Shown here: positions 15,466 to 24,541 of the stretch, one piece after another | Layout: every line of letters begins with the position of its first letter | Numbering within the stretch: the stretch's first letter is position 1 | Assembly: GCA_937981355.1 (NCBI GenBank) | Contig: CALJPD010000010.1 | Location: forward strand, 1-64,000 | DNA length: 64,000 nucleotides | From: an uncultured Candidatus Saccharibacteria bacterium | GTDB taxonomy: Bacteria > Patescibacteriota > Saccharimonadia > Saccharimonadales > Saccharimonadaceae | Reading direction: 5' to 3' | Made by a program: the position numbers and the translations under genes | Notes under the pieces: generated by a model | The model's input: only the letters and a program-made list of their open reading frames with translations | The model's database searches: none | What the model was told of the DNA's origin: nothing

Positions 15466-16704
15466 ATGACCGAACAGCAACCTCATCATGGAGACCGCAT
15501 TGCGGTAGCCCAACAGGGAAGCGGTGGTTCTCCTGTAGCAATCTATCCAGGTACTGGAGGTGCTGTCTCCGTCCTGGTTATCGCCGCACTATTTGTTTTA
15601 ACTCAGTTGTATGCGGCTATTCCGTTGCTTGGCCCAGTCGGAGTCTCGATGGGCGCTGATGCAACCTTCGCACTATCAACGTGCTTCAGCGTGACCTATG
15701 CTGTTGGGTTCCTGGTGTGGGGGCCTATCTCGGATCGCTATGGACGCAAGAAGGTGATGACGGCGTCGATTGGTGTGCTTGCAGTGGCAACACTCCTGTG
15801 CTCAGGAGCTTCGTCGCTGCCGATGCTAGCCGGGCTACGGGCGCTCCAGGGAGCAGCTGCGTCTGGGTTTGCGCCGGTGGCATTGGCGTATTTAACAGAA
15901 GCTGTTGCTCCTCAGAGGAGGGCAAGAGCAATCGGTGCGATGTCGGCTGCATTCTTGGTGGCAGGAATTTTTGGGCAGGTGCTGGCATCAACAATTGCCC
16001 TACGCGCAAGTTGGTCGTGGTTCTTCGTTGCATGCGGCGTCGTTCTAGCAATTATCTTTACGATCATCCTTTTTTCTGTCGCAGAAGTTCCCAACCACAG
16101 TCCATCAATGACGTTGCTGCAACAGTTCGGCAATCTCGTCGTGCTTCTGTTTCGGCCGGCGATCGTCTTGCTTGGCATCGCCCATATTACGCTGCTGTTA
16201 TCGTTTGTGGCATTATACACCGGCATTGGTCACCATCTCGAAGATCTTCATGTTGCCGCGTCAAACATCATTCTCATTCGTCTAGCGGCACTTCCGGCGA
16301 TGTTGTTCATTAGCCTCGGGGCAGGCGCTCTGGCCAAGCGCATCGGTGCAATTCGAGTTGCACAGGTGGGCTTTGGCTTAGCTGCAGTCGGCATGTTGGG
16401 AGAGACGTTCACGGCTCAGACTATTTTTGGCGTCGTCGCGTCCAGTATTGTCTACGTCTCGGGTGTTGCGCTGTCTATTCCCTCGATGATCATGCTGTAC
16501 GGCGAGACTGCAGCGCCGCACCGGGGAAGCGGTATGGCGATCAATGGTTTTGTTCTGTTCATCGGTGCAAGCATCGGCGCACTGGTTGGTAAGGCAATCG
16601 GAGGGTTTGGTACTCTGACGCTCACATTAGTTGCCCTGCTGGTTATCGCAGCAAGTTCGCTCCTTACGCTTGGAACCATCCTGCGAAAGGACTCGTCATC
16701 ATGA
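15466..16704 (+). CDS. MFS drug/proton antiporter-like exporter
   Basis: A 412-aa major facilitator with about 12 membrane segments. The loop 2-3 motif is GPISDRYGRKKVM, and LAYLTEAVAPQRRARAIG is the corresponding TM4-loop block of drug:H+ antiporters. The ATG at 15466 follows AAAGGAG; an in-frame ATG at 15397 lies upstream of the operator and promoter. A glycine/serine-rich soluble N-terminal tail of about 30 residues precedes TM1. It overlaps the downstream NAD-binding gene by ATGA and is controlled by the divergent TetR gene. The substrate is unknown. Confidence 0.88.
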   Translation: MTEQQPHHGDRIAVAQQGSGGSPVAIYPGTGGAVSVLVIAALFVLTQLYAAIPLLGPVGVSMGADATFALSTCFSVTYAVGFLVWGPISDRYGRKKVMTASIGVLAVATLLCSGASSLPMLAGLRALQGAAASGFAPVALAYLTEAVAPQRRARAIGAMSAAFLVAGIFGQVLASTIALRASWSWFFVACGVVLAIIFTIILFSVAEVPNHSPSMTLLQQFGNLVVLLFRPAIVLLGIAHITLLLSFVALYTGIGHHLEDLHVAASNIILIRLAALPAMLFISLGAGALAKRIGAIRVAQVGFGLAAVGMLGETFTAQTIFGVVASSIVYVSGVALSIPSMIMLYGETAAPHRGSGMAINGFVLFIGASIGALVGKAIGGFGTLTLTLVALLVIAASSLLTLGTILRKDSSS

Positions 16705-17351
16705 AAACCATTCTTGTTCTCGGGGCTACAGGGCGGACTGGCCATCTTGTCTGTAAGCATCGGCCAGATAACGCTACGGTGTATGCCGGATTGCGTCAGG
16801 CGAGTTATGTCGAAGGACAGCGATCATTGCCAGATGGCGCTGATGCCCCGCGGGTTGTCGATATCGACGACCACACAAGCTTGTCGACCGCGCTAGAGGG
16901 CGTTGACGTGGTGGTTAATGCGATTCGCCTGCGAGAGGATATTGCTGCGTCAGCACTAGTCGAACTCCATCAGTCTATTGTTGCCGCGCGCGATACAAGC
17001 CGAGCGCTCTCTATCGTCCATGTTGGTGGTGCAGGAGCTCTGCATATGGATGATGGGCGACGATTCTGGGAGACGCCAGGCTTCCCGGCTATCACCTTAC
17101 CACGGGGAATCGGCCACGCGCATTTGCGTGATTATCTGGAACAGCATGAGCAGCCGTGCCAATGGGTATACCTTATCCCGCCGCCTCGGTATATACCGGA
17201 TGGCCCGTACCAGGGACGATACAACAGAATACCTGCAGGAGATCGTGAGCAGACCTTCTTAACTGATGGTATTAGTTATGAAGACTTCGCCGCTGCGCTG
17301 GTTGATGCGGTGCGCGAGGAGTGGCACGGGGTGTGGCTGATTGGAGGGTAG
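16701..17351 (+). CDS. NAD(P)-binding NmrA/SDR-like protein
   Basis: A 216-aa atypical short-chain dehydrogenase. The N-terminal Rossmann motif is VLGATGRTGHLV (residues 5-16), followed by DIDDHTSLSTALEGVDVVVNAI, the usual acidic-loop and strand-4 region of NmrA/YwnB-like proteins. No classic YxxxK catalytic pair is evident. It may be a redox sensor or a quinone- or flavin-type reductase. It is coupled to the MFS gene (ATGA overlap), so it belongs to the TetR-controlled operon and probably acts on or senses the exported compound. Confidence 0.8.
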   Translation: MKTILVLGATGRTGHLVCKHRPDNATVYAGLRQASYVEGQRSLPDGADAPRVVDIDDHTSLSTALEGVDVVVNAIRLREDIAASALVELHQSIVAARDTSRALSIVHVGGAGALHMDDGRRFWETPGFPAITLPRGIGHAHLRDYLEQHEQPCQWVYLIPPPRYIPDGPYQGRYNRIPAGDREQTFLTDGISYEDFAAALVDAVREEWHGVWLIGG

Positions 17352-17510
17352 AGGGATTTTACACTGCGCCTGCTGACGCCGCGAGGCGCTCCACCATAAC
17401 CTTCCACCTAAACCAATCTCACTACCTATACATGGACGGGCAACCCATAAAAACAAGAAACCTGCTATAATATAGCCATACACTCTAGCACGACGAAGAA
17501 GAAGGTATCT

Positions 17511-18005
17511 ATGGCCATATCTCAGACAACAACCGCGGCAGCTCAGACGATTCAAGCCACGCCGCGCAGAATCATTGAGCGCCTCTCTATCATTTTTGTC
17601 TGCTGCGGTGTTATCTTTAGTGGCATCTTTTTCGCGTTTGTTGAAGCGATGGCTATTTACAGCATGTCAACTGGCTTTGAGAGGACAGAGCCACATGAGT
17701 ATATCGCTATGCTTATCATGCTTGCCTATACGATTAATCTTACTAGTCAAGCTGTCTATGTCATTATTCGCACGCTGCGTTCAGCGATTGCGCCATATCG
17801 TCAGCAAGCAGCAGCGTTTGTGGCCATTCTTGGTTATTTTGTCGCATTAGCGGCTGTATATCTTTATCACCACTATTTTGTTCAAGATGGATTCGGTCCA
17901 CACACTTTTCCCCAGACGACGGCTGGTGCTGCTCTTGGCCTGGCTATCTCTGGTCTTGGCTCACTTTATCTGTGGTACGTATTACTGCGAACGCGCAAAG
18001 GGTAG
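17511..18005 (+). CDS. 4-TM membrane protein, paralogue 3
   Basis: A 164-aa protein of unknown function, distantly related to the pair at 13443 and 14173. It shares a polar Thr/Gln-rich N-terminus, four membrane segments and a closing SLYLWYVLLRT that parallels AIYLWYQLGRS in paralogue 2. Its N-terminal block RRIIERL also appears in the chimeric remnant at 14015, tying the three loci to one duplication history. SD GAAGAAGG precedes the ATG, and a TATAAT lies at about 17468. Confidence 0.75.
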   Translation: MAISQTTTAAAQTIQATPRRIIERLSIIFVCCGVIFSGIFFAFVEAMAIYSMSTGFERTEPHEYIAMLIMLAYTINLTSQAVYVIIRTLRSAIAPYRQQAAAFVAILGYFVALAAVYLYHHYFVQDGFGPHTFPQTTAGAALGLAISGLGSLYLWYVLLRTRKG

Positions 18006-18053
18006 GCGGTTCGCTCTTGAGCACCCCCGCAAACTCGGGTATAATAGGGCAAT

Positions 18054-19514
18054 ATGGCAAAGCAAGTTGTCGACTACCATTTGTACCGCTGGCGGTATGG
18101 CCTTGGCTATGGCTTTGTCGTGGTGGCAATTATTGCGGCAGTTGTGCTGGCGGGGCTGTTTATCCCTGGTGAGTTGCGGCAAGGTGAGCTCGATAGCGCG
18201 CTGCAAAGCAGCCAATTATCCTTCCAGAATCTTACCCCCGCTATGGTTATCAATGCGCCGTATCATGGCTTGCAAAAATTAAGCTTTGCAGTGCTCGGCG
18301 TGGCACCACTGTCGGTGAAGCTGCCATCTATGGCGATTGCTTTGATGACAGCGCTTGGACTACTTCTTCTATTTCGCTCCTGGTTTTCCCGGAACATTGC
18401 GCTTATTACAACGATCCTCGTGACGATGACGGCGCAGTTTCTCTTCTTGGCGCAAGATGGCACGCCAGCTATACTCTTTAGCTGCCTCACTGTGTGGCTG
18501 CTCTATGCCGCAACGCGCGCCATTCGGACGAAGAAGTTTCTCTCCACTCTCTGGAAAGTGACGGCCTGTGTACTGGCGGCACTCCTGCTGTATGCGCCAC
18601 TTGGTATCTATGTCGTTGTTGCGCTTGGGATTCTGGGGGTATCTCATCCACACGCTCGTTATACAATTCTACGCGTGCAGCGCAGCCGCCTTGCTCTGGC
18701 AGCTGTCATTGGTCTCGTGGCGATGCTGCCACTTATCTACGCAAGCATCACCAACCATGATGTACTCAAGCAGCTCTTTGGCTTGCCGCTCGAATCGATC
18801 AATGTGGGAGCAAATCTTCGCCACCTTGGCACGACGCTCTTTGGGCTCTTTGCGTCAAACAAATCGTATCTCGTGCAGCCATTGTATTCGGTCGGTATGA
18901 TCTTGATTATGCTGATTGGTCTTGCCTCGCTCCTGAGCCACTACTATACAGCACGCAGCTATGCAGCGCTCCTGGTGGGATTGCCGTTACTGGGCGTGGT
19001 GATTAGTAATCCACAGCTGGTGACCTCACTCTTTCCGGTGGTGGCGATCATCATTGCATTTGGCGTGGCGTGGCTGATTAACCACTGGTACCAGATGTTT
19101 CCACGCAACCCATATGCCCGGGTGGCTGGGTTACTCCCTATGACGCTCTTGATTGGCGGGCTTACCCTTACTGGTATTGGGCGCTATGCCGAGACGTATC
19201 GCTATAATCCAGATGTTCTTGCTCACTACTCGAGCGACGTCAAGCTTCTCAACGACCAACTCCAGGGTGACAATGTGCGCGTCGATCGCCCTATGACGCT
19301 TGCCGTGACTGAGACGGAGCGACCAATGTATGAAATGATTGCCCGCTATAACGACCGATTGCGCGTTGTTACCACTGTGCCCGAGCAGCAAACCGTCTTT
19401 ACCGCAACGCGCGCTTACCGCCAGCAACATCGCGACCTAACGCGCCCAGCGCATATCATCACCAACGCGCGTGCACACGACAGCAACCGGTTTTATCAGT
19501 ACGAGCCACTTTAA
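18054..19514 (+). CDS. Polytopic GT-C-like membrane protein (ArnT/PMT type)
   Basis: A 486-aa protein with about ten membrane helices and a soluble C-terminal tail (about 400-486). The start resembles lipid-linked sugar transferases: a first TM, then an acidic external loop (IPGELRQGELDSALQSS), then YHGLQKLSFAVLG. This suggests a GT39/GT83-type glycosyltransferase that uses a polyprenyl-phosphate sugar, but I do not see an unambiguous catalytic D/E pair, so it may be a transporter-like relative. TATAAT ends 8 nt before the ATG with no SD (leaderless). It is the last gene before the AraC trio. Confidence 0.65.
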   Translation: MAKQVVDYHLYRWRYGLGYGFVVVAIIAAVVLAGLFIPGELRQGELDSALQSSQLSFQNLTPAMVINAPYHGLQKLSFAVLGVAPLSVKLPSMAIALMTALGLLLLFRSWFSRNIALITTILVTMTAQFLFLAQDGTPAILFSCLTVWLLYAATRAIRTKKFLSTLWKVTACVLAALLLYAPLGIYVVVALGILGVSHPHARYTILRVQRSRLALAAVIGLVAMLPLIYASITNHDVLKQLFGLPLESINVGANLRHLGTTLFGLFASNKSYLVQPLYSVGMILIMLIGLASLLSHYYTARSYAALLVGLPLLGVVISNPQLVTSLFPVVAIIIAFGVAWLINHWYQMFPRNPYARVAGLLPMTLLIGGLTLTGIGRYAETYRYNPDVLAHYSSDVKLLNDQLQGDNVRVDRPMTLAVTETERPMYEMIARYNDRLRVVTTVPEQQTVFTATRAYRQQHRDLTRPAHIITNARAHDSNRFYQYEPL

Positions 19515-19653
19515 TAAGGTACACCTCTTCATCCTTGTGGTGTAATAACCGCAATGCAAAGTACACGATGATAGCCTTTATTGAGTAGATACGTTAGTTG
19601 GTGTAATAATTCTTTTCAGGATACTGACACAGAAATAGAGAAGGAGAACTATT

Positions 19654-20457
19654 ATGGCCAGAGAGACCATGGAAGCAGTAGCGATCTACATTCGTCAGTG
19701 TGCAGATAGAGAAGTAGGCCTCGCAGAGCTGGCGCAGAAGTTCCATTATAGCCCTTCCCATCTATCCAGAACCTTCAAGAAAAAGATGGGCTTTTCTATC
19801 AAACAATACCAAGAAGCTCTTAAGATAGAAAAAGGGATTCAGGAGATTATAGAAGGTCGGCAAAACGTGACTGAGACGTCTCTGGAAGCTGGTTATGATA
19901 GTCTGGGTAGCTTTTCTAACACCTTTAAGCGCCATACAGGGCTATCACCGAAAAGATATTACCAAGAATCAACCAAGGCTTATGATTGTATGATCAAGCA
20001 GCTAGAAGAGAAAGGTACACTCTTACATCAAGATCCTCACTATCGAAGTAGCAACCGCCTGGTAGTAGAGCTTCTTTATCCTGCTGATTATGAGCCTCGT
20101 ATTAGCTGCATCGGGCTTTTTAAGACTCGTATGCCAAAAGAAGCGCCAGTTGTTGGAGTGGCGCTAAGTCAGGAGAGGCGATTTACTTTTGCTAATGTGC
20201 CTAATGGCCAGTACTATCTTTTGGCTTGTGAATTACTGGAGGATTTACGCCTGACTAAAAATTATGTCTTGAAACATAACTTTCGCTGGGGCAGTGATGA
20301 GCCTCTCACTTTCACAGGAGATAGCGTCTGTCAGGAGAAAATCCTCATGCGTAGGCCCTTGCCGAGTGATCCACCTATCACAATTAATCTTCCGGTTTTT
20401 GTCATGCGCTCCCTTGCCACACAAGCGCAATTGAGAATAAGAAATTTTTTATCATAG
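19654..20457 (+). CDS. AraC-family transcriptional regulator
   Basis: A 267-aa regulator with the DNA-binding domain at the N-terminus: two HTH motifs at about residues 22-105 (LAELAQKFHYSPSHLSRTFK and SLEAGYDSLGSFSNTFKRHT, then GLSPKRYY). The C-terminal part (about 120-267) is a small-molecule or unknown domain. SD AAGGAG lies 8 nt before the ATG. It heads a three-gene set with a VOC/PhnB protein and a TfoX-domain protein. The set uses AT-rich codons (AAA, GAA, AGA) and strong SD sites, unlike nearby leaderless, GC-richer genes. It was probably acquired, possibly from a Firmicutes donor or host. Confidence 0.88.
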   Translation: MARETMEAVAIYIRQCADREVGLAELAQKFHYSPSHLSRTFKKKMGFSIKQYQEALKIEKGIQEIIEGRQNVTETSLEAGYDSLGSFSNTFKRHTGLSPKRYYQESTKAYDCMIKQLEEKGTLLHQDPHYRSSNRLVVELLYPADYEPRISCIGLFKTRMPKEAPVVGVALSQERRFTFANVPNGQYYLLACELLEDLRLTKNYVLKHNFRWGSDEPLTFTGDSVCQEKILMRRPLPSDPPITINLPVFVMRSLATQAQLRIRNFLS

Positions 20458-20512
20458 TTGATAAACTACTGGTAGGAATGCATTCTCAAACGTAAATATC
20501 GGAGGAACAACA

Positions 20513-20929
20513 ATGAGATTAGGAGTATTTTTGAGTTTTAATGGTCAGGCTGAAGAAGCCTTTCGCTTTTATGCAGACCTTTTTCAGACAGAGATAAAGG
20601 GGATTGCTCGAGCCAGCGATATGATGGATCCAGCGAGTCTTCCAGTAGAAAAGCGAAATAAAATTGCCTGGATTGCTTTGGATATTGAGAATCTGACTCT
20701 CAACGGGGAGGATGTTAGTGTCTTCAATGATCTATCTATTTCTCGTAACCATCAGCCCAACCAATGGTTGGTTATATATCCAGACAGTCGAGAAGAAGCG
20801 GATAAATTCTTCGCTCAGCTTGCAGAAGGAGGCCAAATTCTCTATGCCCTCGAGAAGCAACCTTTTGCGGAGTTTTATGGCCGTGTGATTGACCGTTTTG
20901 GTATTGGCTGGGATGTGATGCTAAAGTAA
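20513..20929 (+). CDS. VOC-superfamily PhnB-like protein
   Basis: A 138-aa glyoxalase/bleomycin-resistance-fold protein of the PhnB (3-demethylubiquinone methyltransferase-like) type. Seen: FLSFNGQAEEAFRFYADLF at the start, a central LTLNGEDVSVFNDL, and a C-terminal FYGRVIDRFGIGWDVM matching the family's D-x-F-G-x-x-W. It may bind a metal or a small molecule; the reaction is unknown. SD CGGAGGAAC precedes the ATG. It sits between the AraC gene and the TfoX gene and shares their base composition. Confidence 0.88.
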   Translation: MRLGVFLSFNGQAEEAFRFYADLFQTEIKGIARASDMMDPASLPVEKRNKIAWIALDIENLTLNGEDVSVFNDLSISRNHQPNQWLVIYPDSREEADKFFAQLAEGGQILYALEKQPFAEFYGRVIDRFGIGWDVMLK

Positions 20930-20938
20930 GGGAGAGTG

Positions 20939-21283
20939 ATGACATATAGCGAACCCTTAGCCCAACAGATTCGTACCATTCTAGCACATGCACTTTCGCC
21001 TCATATCTTCGAGGAAGAAGTAGTAGAAAAGAAGATGTTTGGCGGCTTAGCCTTTATGGTCCGTGGGAAGATAGCAGTCACGGTCAGTTCACGAGGTCAA
21101 GATCTTGTCATGGTGCGAATTGGCAAAGAAATGGAAAAGCAGATTTTACCCAGAAAAGGTGCTCGTGTCACATTGATGAAGGGTCGACTTTATCATGGCT
21201 ACATTGATCTCGATACAGAAGGGCAACGAGAGCTGTCTTACTGGATTGACCTAGCACTCGCGTATAATCAGGAGCTTACTTAG
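20939..21283 (+). CDS. TfoX/Sxy N-terminal-domain protein
   Basis: A 114-aa protein matching the TfoX N-terminal domain: VEKKMFGGLAFMVRGKIAVTV and DLVMVRIGKEMEKQILPRKGA. In gamma-proteobacteria TfoX/Sxy triggers competence, but stand-alone N-domain proteins are common and mostly uncharacterised. The ATG at 20939 is 5 nt after GGGAG; a GTG at 20936 is an alternative. It ends the apparently imported AraC-VOC-TfoX set and converges with the rRNA methyltransferase. Confidence 0.85.
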   Translation: MTYSEPLAQQIRTILAHALSPHIFEEEVVEKKMFGGLAFMVRGKIAVTVSSRGQDLVMVRIGKEMEKQILPRKGARVTLMKGRLYHGYIDLDTEGQRELSYWIDLALAYNQELT

Positions 21284-21299
21284 TAGTAACCGAAATTCT

Positions 21300-22025
21300 T
21301 CAGGATGTTTGATACAGCCGCACCCATTGCTCGGGCTGGAGTTCTGATGGCTTACGCTCAGGGTTGATGCCAAGCTGGGCTCGCGGCAGGGCAGCAAAGC
21401 GCCGCGGCTTGGCGTAGTGCGTCGCCACAAACTGGCTGTACGCTGCCTGTTGATCGCGGGGCAGCCAGGGCTCGGTGCGCGGCAAGAGCTCAAGCAATAC
21501 TGTATCGACGGCGGGTGGCGGTGTGAAATCTGTCCGGCGCAAGCGGTAGCGGATCCGCGCCTGCCACCACGGTGCCAGCTGAGCACCCAGTGCCGCCGTA
21601 AAGTGACGGTCGCTCGGCACAAGCTTCGACGCAAATTGACGCTGAACGATAAGATAGATCGCCTGTGGTGGGGTGGAAGTAGTGGTGAGCATCCGCACAA
21701 TATCGGCACTGAGCGCAAAGGGGATATTGGCAAATACTTTATATGGCTCAGCAGGAAGGGTAAGCTGGCGAATATCGGCCGCGATGATGCGGACATGTGG
21801 CACGGCTGCGGTATGCCTGCGCAGAGCATCGAGCGCACGTGGCTCATTCTCGACTGCTACCACCTGTTGGCAGCGCCGCGCTAAGGCGCTTGTAATGACG
21901 CCGCTACCTGCCCCGAGGTCATAAACCGTATCGCGCTGGCGGATAGTACTGTGACCCAGTAAGATAGCCGCCACGCGGGGGCTACGCAAAAAATGTTGGC
22001 CATGGCTAGCAACACGTCGTTTCAT
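21300..22025 (-). CDS. rRNA adenine N6-dimethyltransferase (Erm/KsgA family)
   Basis: A 241-aa SAM-dependent methyltransferase. It starts with GQHFLRSPRVAA, then motif I YDLGAGSGVITSAL and the acidic VVAVENE. Motif IV is ANIPFALSADIV and FTPPPAVDTVLLEL follows. The NIPF tetrad and the short C-terminus fit Erm (23S rRNA A2058) better than KsgA (usually NLPY), but family members cross over. If Erm, it would give macrolide/lincosamide tolerance; if KsgA, it would dimethylate 16S rRNA. TACACT lies 6 nt before the ATG, predicting a leaderless mRNA. Confidence 0.85.
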   Translation of the reverse strand: MKRRVASHGQHFLRSPRVAAILLGHSTIRQRDTVYDLGAGSGVITSALARRCQQVVAVENEPRALDALRRHTAAVPHVRIIAADIRQLTLPAEPYKVFANIPFALSADIVRMLTTTSTPPQAIYLIVQRQFASKLVPSDRHFTAALGAQLAPWWQARIRYRLRRTDFTPPPAVDTVLLELLPRTEPWLPRDQQAAYSQFVATHYAKPRRFAALPRAQLGINPERKPSELQPEQWVRLYQTS

Positions 22026-22121
22026 ACTGCTAGTGTAGCAAACAAGCCTATGCGTCGTAAACGCACATAATCTCGCCTCGGCCTATTCCGTCAGCAAGCA
22101 CAAGCGTGTATACTAGAAGCA

Positions 22122-24476
22122 ATGGATACGAATGGTGGGATGACGATACGCTACCGGCAAGCGGCCTATTATACTGTGCTAGCACAGCGTGCACTCTGGC
22201 GCACACTGCCAGCTGGCCAGCTACTACAGCCAAGCGATATAAAGCAGCTTTACTCGGATGAGCTTCGGGCAGCGCTTGCGGCAGACTTCGCGCTAAGCTT
22301 TAGCTTGGCTCAGATTGCGGAGTATGCTCAGTCGGGTGGCGCAGCGCCGCTCATTATTACCGATCGCGAGCGATGGGCGGCAGCACGCGCTCATGCGCTC
22401 GTCTATGATATGTTACAACCTGGCTGCGATATTGCTCGCTCGCAAGCGGGGATTGATGCGCTCTGTACGTTAACACACGACCCGCAAACCTCATTGTCTA
22501 ACGCAATACATCTCTGTGACGCTCGTCTTGGTGGCGCACTCGCTCAGGCAAGCGGCAGAGTACTTGGCCAGCCAGAGCAAATGATCTACTGCTTGATCGA
22601 TAGCGCGGCCACCCAAGACGATACACCGTGGCACCTTACCAAATTGCTGAGTCCAGCAGCTGATGGCACGATTGTTCCTATCATCCAGCTACGGCCCAAG
22701 ACACTGCTCGCCACGCTTTCCACCTACGAGCTGCTTGCGCTTTTCATTGGCTATGGGTATGAGCCGCGAATCGTTGACTGCACCACAGCCGACCCACGCC
22801 AGCCAGATGCAGACTACACTGCTGCGCTCGCGTGGGCAACTGAGCGCACTGCTGCTTTGCGCCAGCCATCCCAACCGCGCCCACACAAAGCCCGCCGACC
22901 ACTGGTGATAGTGCGTACTCCAGAGCAGTTTGAAGCGCTACTAGATAACCACGAAGCACAAGAGAGTTCTCCTACTCCAGCCGAGCATGATACTAGTGAC
23001 GCTCAGCCATCAAGCATTACCCGGGCACAGGCAGCACTTGCTCACCGCAAAGCAGATGGTGCTGACTTGGGCCAGGCAGGCACGCAGGCATGGCTTGCTC
23101 AGGTGCTTGCGTGGTGTGAGCCAGAGAATCTGTTTGATGCAGCAGGCAATCTCACGTTTGCCGAGACGAAGGCTCTGCCGCATACGGCTGCAGCTCATAC
23201 CGATAATGACTCCTCCTCAGGTGCAGCTCAGCTCACCGCTACGCAGCCCGTCCTGTCGGCCACGCGACTACGCCGGCCGGCTATTGAGCCCTATGCGGTC
23301 GTCGCGACGCCACCTGGCACGCAGCGCAGCAATACGCTTTCTCGTGTTGGTTCTTATCTGGCCGATCTTGCCAAGGATGCGGCGTCAGATAATTTCCGGC
23401 TTTTTATAAGTCCGTCGCTGCAGAGCGGTACGCTCGCTCAGCGGTTTGCGTCAAGCCCGCGAGCCTGGCAGTGGGGCAGTCAGCCAAGCATAGCACCACA
23501 CGCGTCAGACAGCTACATAATGAGCTACCCAGCAGAGAATACACTGCGCGGTATGCAGCTTGGCTATCTGGAGCAGGGGAAGCAAAGCGTCTTCGTTGGA
23601 GCGTCCCTACACGAGGACATGAGCGCGGCAAGTCGCTCGTATACCGCAGCTCTGTCGAGCCAGCCAAGCAGCGCATCGCTACCGAGCCTTAACACCATCC
23701 TCTCGCATCAGAGTGCCGAGCAGATAACCAATGCGCTTGATCAGCGAGATGCCCCCACAACGGTCTACTTCCCAGCCGATAGCAACTGCGCAGTGGTGGC
23801 CCTCGATATGATGCTGTCGAGCACGCAGGCGATCAATATATTGCATGCCAGCAATACCACGCAGCCTACCTGGCTCACCACCAAGGCGGCGCGAGCTCAG
23901 ATGCACGCAGGTCTTGCTACGTGGAACTTCGCCAGCCACGCCAGTCCAGATATCGTGCTTGCTGCGTGTGGCGACGTTGCTACCACAGAGGTATTGGCCG
24001 CTATTGAGCTTATCAATCAGTCTTGCCCGGCTGCCCGGGTGCGCTGTGTCAATATCTCGAGCCTCACGCCGCGTGGCTTTGGCACGCTCACTCAGCCCGT
24101 CTCGCAGCGAACGCTCGCCCGTACCTTGACGACAACCAAACTGGTGATTATCGCCTACCCGGGCGAAGAACGCTCTCTTGCGGCAACGCTCTTTGCTTAT
24201 GGGGTCGATGGTCGGCAGTTTGATATCCACAGCTTTGGCCTGACACCGCGCGGTGACACGCTCATGACGAGCCTCATTAGCCAGCAGGCTAGCCGCTATG
24301 ATCTTGCTATTGCCGCCGCAACGTGCCTTAGTGCAACAGGCATTATCTCCCCAGACGATGCCCAGCGTCTCACGGGGCATTGCCAGGCAGCGATTGAGCA
24401 GTGCCTCGCCCACGCACGCGAGCACCACACCGACCACCCTATGGTTACCACCTGGCAGTGGCAGCAAGGCAAATAG
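22122..24476 (+). CDS. Phosphoketolase-like protein, probably catalytically inactive
   Basis: A 784-aa protein collinear with xylulose-5-phosphate/fructose-6-phosphate phosphoketolase (about 800 aa). The C-terminal third is clear: QPTWLTTKAARAQMHAG and WNFASHASPDIVLAACGDV match the family's P-x-W-L...H-C-x-x-G and W-x-W-A-S...P-D-V-V-x-A-C-x-G-D-V. The N-terminal part keeps the scaffold (ALAQASGRVLGQPEQMIYCL, GTIVPIIQLRPKTLLATLS, GYGYEPRIVDC). However, the thiamine-diphosphate motif GDGEAE reads IDSAAT and the E-G-G-E-L-G-Y block is lost. The middle (about 245-400) is low-complexity. TATACT ends 7 nt before the ATG (leaderless). Confidence 0.7.
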   Translation: MDTNGGMTIRYRQAAYYTVLAQRALWRTLPAGQLLQPSDIKQLYSDELRAALAADFALSFSLAQIAEYAQSGGAAPLIITDRERWAAARAHALVYDMLQPGCDIARSQAGIDALCTLTHDPQTSLSNAIHLCDARLGGALAQASGRVLGQPEQMIYCLIDSAATQDDTPWHLTKLLSPAADGTIVPIIQLRPKTLLATLSTYELLALFIGYGYEPRIVDCTTADPRQPDADYTAALAWATERTAALRQPSQPRPHKARRPLVIVRTPEQFEALLDNHEAQESSPTPAEHDTSDAQPSSITRAQAALAHRKADGADLGQAGTQAWLAQVLAWCEPENLFDAAGNLTFAETKALPHTAAAHTDNDSSSGAAQLTATQPVLSATRLRRPAIEPYAVVATPPGTQRSNTLSRVGSYLADLAKDAASDNFRLFISPSLQSGTLAQRFASSPRAWQWGSQPSIAPHASDSYIMSYPAENTLRGMQLGYLEQGKQSVFVGASLHEDMSAASRSYTAALSSQPSSASLPSLNTILSHQSAEQITNALDQRDAPTTVYFPADSNCAVVALDMMLSSTQAINILHASNTTQPTWLTTKAARAQMHAGLATWNFASHASPDIVLAACGDVATTEVLAAIELINQSCPAARVRCVNISSLTPRGFGTLTQPVSQRTLARTLTTTKLVIIAYPGEERSLAATLFAYGVDGRQFDIHSFGLTPRGDTLMTSLISQQASRYDLAIAAATCLSATGIISPDDAQRLTGHCQAAIEQCLAHAREHHTDHPMVTTWQWQQGK

Positions 24477-24541
24477 AGAAGCTCCACACAACACCCATCG
24501 ACGCCGCCATCACCTCGCGACAAATGGTATAATAGACTACA

